From NCBI GenBank assembly GCA_902774335.1, contig CACYHW010000011.1, positions 96,841-160,840 on the forward strand: a DNA stretch of 64,000 bases. Direction: 5' to 3'. The position numbers and the translations under genes were made by a program. This document shows, in pieces, positions 20,501-28,036 of the stretch. How positions within the stretch are numbered: the stretch's first letter is position 1; each line of letters starts with the position of its first letter. The stretch is from an uncultured Bacteroidales bacterium (GTDB lineage Bacteria; Bacteroidota; Bacteroidia; Bacteroidales; Bacteroidaceae). The notes under the pieces were generated by a model. It did no database searches. It saw only the letters and a program-made list of their open reading frames with translations, and was not told the origin of the DNA.

Positions 20501-20991
20501 AAGTGTGTGCTCTCTCCGCGGATGGTAATGGTGGGGATGTTCACGTTATCCTCCTTGAGGACTGTGTTGAAGTTGTAATCCTTACCCAATGAAAGTATCA
20601 CATTGTCGTAAGCCACCTCCTGATAGCCTAGGAATGAGATCTTTACAAGGTAATTGCCGGGTTTGAGGCCTGACAGCGAGTAGATACCGAAACGGTTGGT
20701 TACCGTGCCGTAGAATGCACCGGTCTCGTTGTTGGTTACCAGGACTGCAGCTGCCTGAAGCGGCTCACCCTCGGAATCCTTTACGGAACCGCTGATGGTT
20801 GCTGTGGTGTTCTGGGCCGATGCCTCTGTCCAGGCAAACAGCAATAAAAAAAGGCACGCAAACTTGAAGAGTCTGAATGACACACTGCCGGCCAAAGCCG
20901 AAAAACTGAACTCGGATGTCTTGTTCATGCCCTTGGCACAAACAAGTTTTGCAGGCGCGATAACGCCTGACAGGACTGTTTTGATACTCAT
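17563..20991 (-). CDS. Oar-like TonB-dependent receptor under an FMN riboswitch
   Basis: Outer-membrane receptor of 1142 residues. After a long leader with a hydrophobic core (FKFACLFLLLFAWTEASAQ) comes a carboxypeptidase-regulatory-like beta domain (about residues 62-150, GSVKDSEGEPLQAAAV), then a plug (GRDGRVTTLTIDGAIMNNS; GGGINVITKSGTNTFKGT) and a long beta-barrel, as in Oar-type receptors. No SusD partner is present. The longer reading frame from 21006 starts inside the riboswitch GGATGGGAG motif and is not a real start. I choose ATG 20991, with GGAG 8 bases upstream; ATG 20928 is a possible alternative. Control by FMN suggests uptake of riboflavin or a related flavin. Confidence 0.9.
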   Translation of the reverse strand: MSIKTVLSGVIAPAKLVCAKGMNKTSEFSFSALAGSVSFRLFKFACLFLLLFAWTEASAQNTTATISGSVKDSEGEPLQAAAVLVTNNETGAFYGTVTNRFGIYSLSGLKPGNYLVKISFLGYQEVAYDNVILSLGKDYNFNTVLKEDNVNIPTITIRGESTHFNETRTGQIYNVNRESMSMLPSVNRSMLDYTRLSPYSGIENTMAGRDGRVTTLTIDGAIMNNSFGLSADLPGAGTPISIDAVEEMQIAIAPYDVRQSNFTGGGINVITKSGTNTFKGTAYTYFHNEKLRGNKIDGIDLGNRVSSSHTTVGFTLGGPILKDKLFYFVNAEYVTTPSPITEYKLSEDGVGDAAGKISRVTAADMEQFATALKAYGYDAGSYDLSNGDQTNTKMLARIDWNINNNHNLMLRYNWTGNKQWFTPSGKSTVGATTENDRVSKSGYVFRNNCYTQNDNAWSAVAELNSRLSGRMSNKFSASISDVSNLRGTESADFPHIDILKDYDAFMSAGCEAFTKGTGNYVRTYNISDHIRWTLAHSTITAGLSYQYQKGATNYRMFGTGYYRYNSLEDFINQAVPAAFGMTYTYDGIDDPASRTSFGQTAAFLQAESHITDNLTVTYGLRADHMQYYEPLTTNESFKALDWTNHFYAPGQVPAGYQAPVIDNGRWPKANVQFSPRVGFNWDVDDAHTLTVHGGAGLFTGRIPLVFFATIPNSSGMLQGTVMSSDPTNAMQQGLQNNFLYTEEALRNYLIQQGLSMTANPNPTLNNTTITGIAGDFKLPQVFKTSLAVDYEPDGLAFPLAVSVEGIYNKDINAVYVENYNQICDDAAPRFNGADNRVNYKGIAAVQPTVSKSGGAMVISNTDKGYSWSLGGTLKAEPIYGLKTELSYIHQVSMSVQDMKGSQLNSAWRNDVNVNSPNEQVLRPSAYVIPDKLTAMATYRLGYSKNKFMSTEIGLFYTGYTAGTYSYVYTTDMNGDGINNDLIYIPATKDELKFVDNGTFTAEAQQQAFWNFVNQDKYLSKHKGEYADANAARMPWLNRFDLHLAQNFNVGALRGSKRNNETLQLSLDIMNVGNLINSSWGVMRTPSACNNAKILEYKGADADGYPQFTMATNKEGLVSKTFDMDKSNSNCWYLQLGVKLIFD

Positions 20992-20996
20992 AAATT

Positions 20997-21099
20997 CTTC
21001 TCCCATCCAGACTATACTGTCGGTACCGTAATCGCAACGGTTCGGCCTTTCGGCTCGCGGACTTTACCGCCGGTCGGGGAATTGCGCCCCACCCTGAAG
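20997..21099 (-). ncRNA. FMN riboswitch (RFN element)
   Basis: On the minus strand the aptamer reads CTTCAGGGTG, then CAATTCCCCGACCGGCGGT, AGTCCGCGAGC, two variable stems (P4 GCCGAAAGGC; P5 around CCGTTGCGATTACGG), CCGACAGTATAGTCTGG and ATGGGAGAAG. These are the conserved RFN blocks, and CTTC/GAAG closes P1. The ATG of the receptor is 5 bases past P1. A further hairpin, CAGGCG-ttatcg-CGCCTG, lies within the first codons (about 20955-20972). No run of T follows, so control is probably at translation. Confidence 0.96.
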
Positions 21100-21173
21100 T
21101 TTTACGCCTGCAAATTTCCGCTTTCTGCACGACTCTGCAAAGCATTTTCTGCTAAAAAAGATAAATGTTTTAG

Positions 21174-21390
21174 CCAGTTTACTCCGCCTGGACATCAGTA
21201 TTCGGGAGACGACGTTACGGGGCTATTCCGCACCCCTCCGGACCCTAAACGCCGAACTCGTCCTTATCGTCCCCTACGGGGCCGAACGTTCCTCAAACAA
21301 GCGGCGTTCTTAACGGGATCCTCCAGGGCGCTCCACTCACGCCCCTCCACTGACGCTCCCGAATACTGATATCCAGGCTCCGTAAACTGG
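21174..21390 (-). repeat. Palindromic element F1, copy A
   Basis: A 217-base element with imperfect 35-base terminal inverted repeats. The left arm starts CCAGTTTACTCCGCCTGGAC at 21174; the right arm ends at 21390 and differs from the complement at four positions. The interior, on the minus strand, shares blocks such as GGATCCCGTTAAGAACG, GGCCCCG.AGGGGAC and CGTTTAGGGTCCG with copy B at 22068. The two copies are in opposite orientation around the toxin-antitoxin pair. No ORF is plausible inside. Confidence 0.8.
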
Positions 21391-21419
21391 AATGCCACAC
21401 GCACCCAGCATCCTTTTTC

Positions 21420-21450
21420 TTGTTTTTTTCTCTCAAAAACAATATATTTG
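21420..21450 (+). promoter_or_regulatory. Toxin-antitoxin promoter
   Basis: TTG (21420-21422), 20 bases, TATATTTG (21443-21450), 29 bases before the antitoxin ATG. Confidence 0.6.
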
Positions 21451-21479
21451 TCATACAATTAATTATTTGACAGAATTAT

Positions 21480-21707
21480 ATGAAAAACATCAAAAAAGAA
21501 GTTTGTGAACCGGCAATACCTTATGCTATAAATGCCGGCAATAGAGGTATGTTTGCAAAGACGACAGTTCAACACAATCCCTACTCCATTGAAGAAATAC
21601 ATCAAATGGTTGCTGAAGGCGAAAAACAGTTTGCTTCGGGTCAATGGCAGGACAGCAAAGAAATGTTCTTGGAAATAGATGAGGCTTTAGCCAAAGAAAA
21701 ACACTAA
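21480..21707 (+). CDS. Putative antitoxin of a ParE/RelE-type pair
   Basis: A 75-residue acidic, helical protein (C-terminal half IEEIHQMVAEGEKQFASGQW) directly upstream of a toxin-like gene, with a 12-base gap. The order antitoxin-toxin is the usual one for ParDE and RelBE loci. I see no standard ribbon-helix-helix or Phd motif in the N terminus, which is short and cysteine/proline-containing. The antitoxin call therefore rests on size, position and the partner. The pair lies between two inverted F1 elements, which fits a mobile or recently arrived cassette. Confidence 0.7.
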   Translation: MKNIKKEVCEPAIPYAINAGNRGMFAKTTVQHNPYSIEEIHQMVAEGEKQFASGQWQDSKEMFLEIDEALAKEKH

Positions 21708-21719
21708 ACTACCTTTTTA

Positions 21720-22049
21720 ATGAGAGTAAGATGGAACAAGCAGTCCAAGGAACAACTAATCCGGGCTGCAAGTTACATCCGTCATGAATTCGGTCAGGAA
21801 TCAATGAACGATTTTATGGCGGAGATGAAGCGTACAAATAGACTTCTTGATAAGAACCCTCATTTGGGTCAAGTTGAACCATTATTGTCAGACCATCCAT
21901 CCAAATACAGAAGTATTGTGGTTTGCAGTTATAACAAAATAGTTTACCGTATTGTAGATAAACACATAGAGGTGACAGCACTTTGGGACACCCGAAGAGA
22001 ACCCAACAATCAAATAGAGCAAACCATCAATCAATATCCCAACAAATAA
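21720..22049 (+). CDS. ParE/RelE-superfamily toxin
   Basis: A 109-residue protein of the plasmid-stabilisation toxin superfamily. Family features are the N-terminal MRVRWNKQSKEQLIRAASYI helix with paired lysines and arginines, the FMAEMKRTNRLLDKNPHLGQ middle, the YRSIVVCSYNKIVYRIVDKH strands and the C-terminal VTALWDTRREPN motif. ParE members poison DNA gyrase and RelE members cleave mRNA at the ribosome; the sequence does not say which applies here. The antitoxin lies immediately upstream. Confidence 0.88.
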   Translation: MRVRWNKQSKEQLIRAASYIRHEFGQESMNDFMAEMKRTNRLLDKNPHLGQVEPLLSDHPSKYRSIVVCSYNKIVYRIVDKHIEVTALWDTRREPNNQIEQTINQYPNK

Positions 22050-22067
22050 ACATTCCCATTTGCAGAA

Positions 22068-22297
22068 GGTTTTCTTTTACACTCCGCCGGACTAACCACC
22101 TTTGGGACCATCAGTGCAGCGACGTTAAGCGTAGCACCCCGAAGGATCCCGTTAAGAACGGCGCATGTCTGAGGCACGTTAGGCCCCGAAGGGGACTAAA
22201 AGGCCGAGTTCGACGTTTAGGGTCCGTAGGGGTGCGAAGTAGTCGCGGAACGTTGCGTCCCAAAGGTGGTTAGTCCGGCGGAGTGTAAAAGAAAACC
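22068..22297 (+). repeat. Palindromic element F1, copy B
   Basis: A 230-base element with perfect 41-base terminal inverted repeats, beginning GGTTTTCTTTTACACTCCGC at 22068 and ending at 22297. Compared with copy A the arms share TTTAC, TCCGCC, GGAC and GGGA but differ in the stretch between, and each copy's arms still pair. The core matches copy A in inverse orientation. The right arm also supplies the T-rich tail of the aspS terminator on the minus strand. Confidence 0.8.
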
Positions 22298-22320
22298 GCT
22301 CCTCAATAACGAGAAGCGGT
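22295..22320 (-). terminator. aspS terminator
   Basis: Hairpin ACCGCTtCTC/GAGgAGCGGT on the minus strand followed by TTTTCTTTT, about 35 bases past the aspS stop. The T tract is part of the F1 copy B arm. Confidence 0.7.
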
Positions 22321-22330
22321 AAAAAACGTG

Positions 22331-22353
22331 CAATTGGGGCCTGACCCCAATTG
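22331..22353. repeat. Palindrome F5, copy 1
   Basis: CAATTGGGG-cctga-CCCCAATTG. The flanking minus-strand context is TGATA before and CAC after the palindrome. The TGA of that context is the aspS stop codon. Further copies lie at 61012-61034 and 63336-63358. Confidence 0.8.
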
Positions 22354-22355
22354 TA

Positions 22356-24110
22356 TCATTTCAAGTCAATTTTAAGCTGGAGCTCATCAAGCTGAGACTG
22401 GTCGAGCGGACCGGGAGCATCGAGCATGACGTCGCGACCGGAGTTGTTCTTGGGGAACGCTATGCAGTCGCGGATGCTGTCAAGCTTGGCAAAGATGCTG
22501 ACAAAGCGGTCCAGTCCGAATGCCAGACCACCGTGAGGAGGTGCACCGAACTTGAAGGCGTTCATAAGGAATCCGAACTTGGCCTGAGCCTGCTCAGGTG
22601 TAAAGCCCAGAATCTTGAATATGGTAGCCTGCAGCTTGCTGTCGTGGATACGGATAGAACCGCCACCAACCTCAATACCGTTGATAACCATATCATAAGC
22701 ATTGGCGCGAACGCTTGCAGGATCAGTATCAAGCAGAGGAATATCCTCAGGCTTAGGTGATGTGAACGGATGGTGCATAGCCATCAGACGGTTCTCTTCA
22801 TCACTCCACTCGTACATGGGGAAGTCAATCACCCACAGGCACTTGAACTTGTTCTTGTCACGAAGACCAAGCTCATCGGCCACCTTAAGGCGGAGCTCGG
22901 AGAGCTGCTTGCGGGTCTTCATGGCGTCATCACCCGAGAGGATCAGTATAAGGTCACCTGCCTCAGCGTTCATGGCAGCCTTAAGCTGCTGCAGGACCTC
23001 CTGGCTATAGAACTTGTCGACCGATGACTTGACGCTGCCGTCAGCCTCAACGCGTGCGTAAACCATACCCTTGGCACCAATCTGAGGACGCTTAACATAC
23101 TCTGTAAGAGCATCAATCTGCTTGCGGGTGTAAGTAGCGGCACCCTTGGCGCAGATACCACCTATGTAAGCGGCACTGTCAAACACACCGAATCCATAAC
23201 CCTTGAGAACATCCATCAGTTCTACAAAGTGCATGTCAAAACGAAGGTCCGGTTTGTCACTGCCGTAGTATTTCATTGCGTCCTGCCAGGTCATACGCTG
23301 GAAGGGCTCTTTAAAGTCAATGTTAAGGATGCTCTTGAACAGATGCTTGGCCATTGCCTCGAATATCTGGAGGATATCCTCCTGCTCCACGAATGACATC
23401 TCGCAGTCAATCTGAGTGAACTCAGGCTGGCGGTCAGCGCGCAGGTCCTCGTCGCGGAAGCACTTGGCAATCTGGAAGTAACGGTCAAAACCTGATACCA
23501 TAAGCAGCTGCTTAAGGATCTGGGGGCTCTGAGGTAGAGCATAGAACTGACCCGGGTTCATGCGTGAGGGAACCACAAAGTCACGTGCGCCCTCAGGGGT
23601 CGAGTTGATAAGAATAGGTGTCTCAACCTCCATGAAGTTCAGGTCGTCCAGGAACTTGCGGATCTCCATAACCATCTTGTGGCGCAGTTCCAGGTTCTTG
23701 CGGACACACTGGCGGCGCAGGTCAAGATAGCGGTACTTCATGCGAAGGTCATCGCCGCCGTCGGTCTCATCCTCGATTGTAAAGGGAGGCGTATCGGCCG
23801 CATTGATAACGTTCAGGGAGTTAACCAGAATCTCAATGTCACCTGTAGGAATCTTGGAGTTCTTGCTTGAACGCTCGCTCACCTTACCGGTAATCTGGAT
23901 TACGTACTCGCGTCCCAGACGGCTGGCCTGCTCGCAAAGTGCGGCGTCGGTAGCATCGTCAAACACAAGCTGGGTTATGCCGTAGCGGTCACGCAGGTCA
24001 ACAAAGACCATACCACCCATTTTTCTAACTCTCTGCACCCATCCTGCCAGTGTCACGGTACTGCCGGCATCGGTCAGACGGAGCTCTCCACAAGTCTTGC
24101 TTCTAAACAT
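22356..24110 (-). CDS. aspS: Aspartyl-tRNA synthetase
   Basis: Charges tRNA-Asp. The 584-residue length fits the bacterial type with the GAD insertion. Order: N-terminal OB-fold anticodon domain ([20 protein letters not shown]), class II motif 2 ([18 protein letters not shown]), GAD domain, and motif 3 (GLAFGLDRF) near the C terminus. It is monocistronic, with a TAAATTTG box at 24144-24137 and a terminator formed against repeat F1. The stop codon lies in an F5 repeat. Confidence 0.98.
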   Translation of the reverse strand: MFRSKTCGELRLTDAGSTVTLAGWVQRVRKMGGMVFVDLRDRYGITQLVFDDATDAALCEQASRLGREYVIQITGKVSERSSKNSKIPTGDIEILVNSLNVINAADTPPFTIEDETDGGDDLRMKYRYLDLRRQCVRKNLELRHKMVMEIRKFLDDLNFMEVETPILINSTPEGARDFVVPSRMNPGQFYALPQSPQILKQLLMVSGFDRYFQIAKCFRDEDLRADRQPEFTQIDCEMSFVEQEDILQIFEAMAKHLFKSILNIDFKEPFQRMTWQDAMKYYGSDKPDLRFDMHFVELMDVLKGYGFGVFDSAAYIGGICAKGAATYTRKQIDALTEYVKRPQIGAKGMVYARVEADGSVKSSVDKFYSQEVLQQLKAAMNAEAGDLILILSGDDAMKTRKQLSELRLKVADELGLRDKNKFKCLWVIDFPMYEWSDEENRLMAMHHPFTSPKPEDIPLLDTDPASVRANAYDMVINGIEVGGGSIRIHDSKLQATIFKILGFTPEQAQAKFGFLMNAFKFGAPPHGGLAFGLDRFVSIFAKLDSIRDCIAFPKNNSGRDVMLDAPGPLDQSQLDELQLKIDLK

Positions 24111-24136
24111 AAAATCAGATTCTGTAAAAAGACCTG

Positions 24137-24144
24137 CAAATTTA
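24137..24144 (-). promoter_or_regulatory. aspS -7 box
   Basis: TAAATTTG followed by CAG on the minus strand, 26 bases before the ATG. Its -33 element is unclear. The plus-strand lipoprotein gene has TAACTTCG at 24229-24236 with TTG 18 bases upstream. Confidence 0.5.
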
Positions 24145-24286
24145 CCCTTTTGTTTGGGAATTGCATAAGAATAAAAGCGGATTTGTTCTAAATCGGTCTC
24201 TGGTATATTGTTATTGGTAATTTTTATCTAACTTCGCAGAGTTATATTTATATTATTTAAGGTAAAACTCACTAAAAATACTATTT

Positions 24287-24649
24287 ATGAGAAAGACTTT
24301 GTTTCGTTTATCATTAGTTCTTGCAACCGTTCTGGTACTCTTTGCAAGCTGCGGTAAGGATGAGTATGATGAGGATCTGCTGATCGGCTCATGGAGCGCT
24401 ACAGACAATGCGAGTTACGTATTTCATCAGGATCATACCGGTCAACGTACCAAGGACGGCCGTACACTTCCATTTACATGGAGCCTGGACGGTGATGAAC
24501 TTGAGCTTGAGATAGAAGGATATGAAGTAGGAGAAAGTAGTATTACCGTATTCTCGGTATACATCATCGAGGAGCTCAACGAGACCCGCATGGAGGCATA
24601 CGACAAAGAGGATAGTTCTAAGACCATCATAGTATTCACCAAGAAATGA
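24287..24649 (+). CDS. Small lipocalin-like lipoprotein
   Basis: A 120-residue lipoprotein. The signal MRKTLFRLSLVLATVLVLFA ends in SC, with the cysteine at residue 22. The mature part (IGSWSATDNASYVFHQDHTG, then alternating strands to SKTIIVFTKK) looks like the small lipocalin-like beta-barrel domain frequent in Bacteroidota lipoproteins (DUF-type 'lipocalin-like'). The ligand is unknown. The stop overlaps the ATG of the AsmA gene (ATGA), so the two proteins are co-translated. Confidence 0.8.
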   Translation: MRKTLFRLSLVLATVLVLFASCGKDEYDEDLLIGSWSATDNASYVFHQDHTGQRTKDGRTLPFTWSLDGDELELEIEGYEVGESSITVFSVYIIEELNETRMEAYDKEDSSKTIIVFTKK

Positions 24650-27600
24650 AACCGAAATTAAAAAAGGCTCTTAAGATCTCAGGAATCACTCTGGGATCGA
24701 TTGTGGGTCTGTTACTCATTGTAGTCCTGCTGGTTTGCATACTGGTATTCTCTTCATCCAGTCTGACAAATATCGCGGAGAAGGCAATTGACAAGTACTC
24801 TCCCGCCCGCGCCAAGATAGACGACGTGGACCTGACTCTTGTCGGCTCATATCCGTTCCTGGGCTTCCGCCTGAACGGACTTGTAGTCTACGATGACATG
24901 GAGGAGTCACCCTCCGATACACTCGCCGCTGTTGACGAGTTTACCGTCACCGTTGATTTCAAGAGCCTGTACAAGGAAAAGAAGATCATTCTGACCAACC
25001 TCTTCATAAACGGTGTAAGCGCCAACCTCTTTACGGCTGCCGACGGACGTTCCAACCTGGACGTATTCGGTACCGGAGAGCCTGAGCCCGAACCCGAGCC
25101 CGAAAAGGAGTCTGGTGACCTGGATATCTACGCCGACCTTCAGAATATCAAGGTAGACGGCATAAACGCCTCATATACAGACCTTTCGTCCGGTACTCTT
25201 GCAGCAATCAAGGGACTTGACGTAGAGCTCAAGGGACTGCTCAACTACGACAGTCTGGAGGCTAAGACAGGCGTCAAGATCGCCTCTATAACCGCTGCAA
25301 TCAACAACGACTCCACCGATCTGTCGGCCAGCCTGAATGATTTCAGGATTAACGGTAACCTGACCAAATTCGGCAGCGACGTCAACGCCGACCTGACCCT
25401 GAACCTCAAGGATACCAAGGCCGCCATGGGCGACATCAACGCTCAGATTGACGGTATCAAGTTAATCCTGGATAAACTGAACTGCACATTGGGCAACGAG
25501 GGCCTGGGTGACGTTACAGCCGGCCTCAATATCAGTGTGGCCGATGTAAAGGCCGCTCTTCCGGGCATATCGGCCTCAACGGGAAATATCACAATGAAGA
25601 CCCCCAGGGCCATATTTACCGGCGACAGCGCCCATGTATCGGACTTTACTTTCGATACCCGCGCCATTGCAGTTGAGATGCAGGATTCGACAGGTGTAAT
25701 AACCAAGGCTGATATAGAGAAGGTGCTTGTAGGCCTGGATGCCGGACTCAAACTGGATATGAGCAATGTGGCAGCCGCTCTTGCACTGGCTGTCGAGGGT
25801 ACCGCATTCGAGATGGGCGGCGATACACCCGTCAGCGTCCAGTCCGATGAGATCAAGCTGGATGTCAATGCAGGCCTCAAGGCCGATGATCTGGCAGCCG
25901 ACACCAAGCTGACCATCCCCTCAATCAATGTTGTAATGGGCGGAGAGACATACGTACCGGGCTGGTCCATGGGTCTTACCCTACCCCTTGAGGCCAAGAC
26001 CGACCTGACACGCTTTGCCATCCTGAACGGCGCCAATGTTGATGTCAACGGACAGCGTATAGGATTCAGCGGAAACGGCACCATAAGCGGTTCCAACAAT
26101 ATCGCAGGCCGCGTACGCATCAACACGATGGAGGATCTTGACATAGACCGTCTTATCTCCATGATTCCGGAGTCATTCCAGAGCATGCTTGACGGAATAG
26201 ACGTTCATGGTACCGTAGGACTTGACATCAACGTCAGGGGCGGCATGAACAACAGCGGTCCTGTGCTCAACACAGCCACCGCCGATATCAAGCTCCAGCA
26301 GCTTGAGGCATCGGTCAACGACTCGCTCAAGGCCGCATCGGGCAAGCTCACGCTCCATGCAAACTACCCCAGTACCATCGCTGTTGACAAGGACCGCCAG
26401 ACTGCCGACGTAGCTCTCCAGGCTTCCGACCTGCAGGTTTCAATGGTTGACTCCACCACCATCAACGCTTCGATCGACGGCTTTGGCCTGAACGCATCGG
26501 TAGCCGGTCTGATGGAGGCTGTGGACAAGATGAACGTACAGGTAGACATCAGCGCCCGCCAGATTGAGGGCGACATGGACACCATATTCGGAACCCTTAA
26601 GAACACCGTCGTCAACCTGAACATGGCACCTGCCGACGGCACCCTTGCCATGAAGGCCGATGTGGCATTCGACGGTCTCACAGCCGGTATGGGCAGCATG
26701 CTCTCAGCTAAGCTGGGCGGCACATCCCTGCAGGCTATGGCACAGTATGACTCCACCAAGGTTGAGATACTGAACCAGTGGAACCCCCAGATCAAGATGA
26801 AGCTCAAGGACGGTCAGGTTGATATGCTGGCCTCGCCCATATGCCTCAAGACACTGGACTTTGACTTCTCGCTTGGCCGTTTCAATATCAATGAGTGCCG
26901 TGCCGAGATTGACGACTCCGATATCCAGCTGTGGGGCGATGTATACAATATAGGTGAGTTCCTGGACGACAAGGGCCTGCTTACCGGTGAGCTCTATGTG
27001 GAGTCCGATCATATGAACCTGAACAACCTGATGGCTCTTACAGGCAGTGAGGCCGATCAGGAGGCTGTTGAGGAGACTGTACAGGATATCGAATCCGGTC
27101 AGGACACCATCAGCAGCGGTCCTATCATGATTCCCAAGGGTATCGACCTGACACTCTATACCAATCTGTCCAAGGTTGACTTCAATCAGCACAGCTTCAA
27201 CAATGTGGGCGGTGACGTATCCATCAAGGACGGTGTTATTGTGCTCCAGGAGCTTGGTTTCTCATCCAAGGCAGCCGAGATGCAGCTTACAGCCATCTAC
27301 CGTACTCCTAACGTTGAGGACCGTTTCATGGAACTTGACTTCCATCTGCTGGATATCGAGATCGACGAGCTGATTGACCTTGTTCCTGCAGTTGACTCAA
27401 TCGTTCCTATGTTGAAGGCACTGTCGGGTAAGGCACAGTTCCACTTGTCGGCCCAGACCTATTTGGAGCCCGATTATATCACTCACGGACCGTTGTATCC
27501 GCAGATGTCATCGCTTATCGGTAACGCAGTTATCGAGGGTGCCAACCTTGTGGTTCTTGACAACGAGGTGTTCAACAGCATCAAGCGCAAGCTGCTCATG

Positions 27601-28014
27601 AGCAAGGATGCAAGTCCTGTGATTGACAGCTTGGATGTTGAGCTTCAGGTATTTGACGGAAAGGTTGACCTCTATCCTACCCGCATCAAGATGGACCGTT
27701 ACGAGGCTATCATCAGCGGACGTCACAATATCGACGCCGGATTGAGTTGCAACTACAACGTATCCATTACACAGACTCCTCTGCCTGTACGTCTGGGTGT
27801 GACCGTGAGCGGTCCGCTTAACGACATCTCGGCCTTCCCAATACGTCATATCAAGGTGGGACGCGCCAAGTACGGCAAGCTTTACCGTCCTGAGAAGTCC
27901 GGTAAGGTTGAGGAAGCTATCCTGCGCCGCAAGAGCACTATCCTGAATACTGCACGCTCTAACGTACGTCCGCGCTCCAGCGCCAAGCACGTCAGCGAGC
28001 CGGTGACACAATAG
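24646..28014 (+). CDS. AsmA-family membrane-anchored protein
   Basis: A 1122-residue protein with an N-terminal membrane anchor (about residues 10-35, SGITLGSIVGLLLIVVLLVC) and a very long repetitive beta-rich periplasmic region. It ends in an AsmA-type C-terminal domain (GLDIEIDELIDLVP; INGLVV-like repeats of VDLTLVGSYPFLGFRL at the start). AsmA and related TamB/YhdP proteins are linked to lipid transfer to the outer membrane and its assembly. A short acidic proline-glutamate stretch (EPEPEPEPEKE) separates the N-terminal domain from the rest. The last codons, VTQ and stop, lie in a palindromic repeat. Confidence 0.88.
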   Translation: MKPKLKKALKISGITLGSIVGLLLIVVLLVCILVFSSSSLTNIAEKAIDKYSPARAKIDDVDLTLVGSYPFLGFRLNGLVVYDDMEESPSDTLAAVDEFTVTVDFKSLYKEKKIILTNLFINGVSANLFTAADGRSNLDVFGTGEPEPEPEPEKESGDLDIYADLQNIKVDGINASYTDLSSGTLAAIKGLDVELKGLLNYDSLEAKTGVKIASITAAINNDSTDLSASLNDFRINGNLTKFGSDVNADLTLNLKDTKAAMGDINAQIDGIKLILDKLNCTLGNEGLGDVTAGLNISVADVKAALPGISASTGNITMKTPRAIFTGDSAHVSDFTFDTRAIAVEMQDSTGVITKADIEKVLVGLDAGLKLDMSNVAAALALAVEGTAFEMGGDTPVSVQSDEIKLDVNAGLKADDLAADTKLTIPSINVVMGGETYVPGWSMGLTLPLEAKTDLTRFAILNGANVDVNGQRIGFSGNGTISGSNNIAGRVRINTMEDLDIDRLISMIPESFQSMLDGIDVHGTVGLDINVRGGMNNSGPVLNTATADIKLQQLEASVNDSLKAASGKLTLHANYPSTIAVDKDRQTADVALQASDLQVSMVDSTTINASIDGFGLNASVAGLMEAVDKMNVQVDISARQIEGDMDTIFGTLKNTVVNLNMAPADGTLAMKADVAFDGLTAGMGSMLSAKLGGTSLQAMAQYDSTKVEILNQWNPQIKMKLKDGQVDMLASPICLKTLDFDFSLGRFNINECRAEIDDSDIQLWGDVYNIGEFLDDKGLLTGELYVESDHMNLNNLMALTGSEADQEAVEETVQDIESGQDTISSGPIMIPKGIDLTLYTNLSKVDFNQHSFNNVGGDVSIKDGVIVLQELGFSSKAAEMQLTAIYRTPNVEDRFMELDFHLLDIEIDELIDLVPAVDSIVPMLKALSGKAQFHLSAQTYLEPDYITHGPLYPQMSSLIGNAVIEGANLVVLDNEVFNSIKRKLLMSKDASPVIDSLDVELQVFDGKVDLYPTRIKMDRYEAIISGRHNIDAGLSCNYNVSITQTPLPVRLGVTVSGPLNDISAFPIRHIKVGRAKYGKLYRPEKSGKVEEAILRRKSTILNTARSNVRPRSSAKHVSEPVTQ

Positions 28015-28036
28015 GGACTGTCCCTATTGTGTCACC
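28002..28036. repeat. Perfect 35-base palindrome at two converging gene ends
   Basis: GGTGACACAATAGGGAC-t-GTCCCTATTGTGTCACC, followed by another TATTGTGTCA. The AsmA stop TAG is in the left arm, and the converging transporter takes its TAG from the extra unit on the other strand. It can act as a terminator hairpin in both directions. The TGACA...GGGAC pattern is reminiscent of F4. Confidence 0.85.

Noticed and set aside
20992-21006. Five extra N-terminal residues on the TonB-dependent receptor
   Set aside because: The ATG at 21006 is part of the conserved FMN aptamer (GGATGGGAG) and has no ribosome-binding site of its own.
21174-22297. F1 elements as integron attC sites around a toxin-antitoxin cassette
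   Set aside because: The copies are inverted, too long, and lack paired RYYYAAC/GTTRRRY core sites; no integrase is visible.
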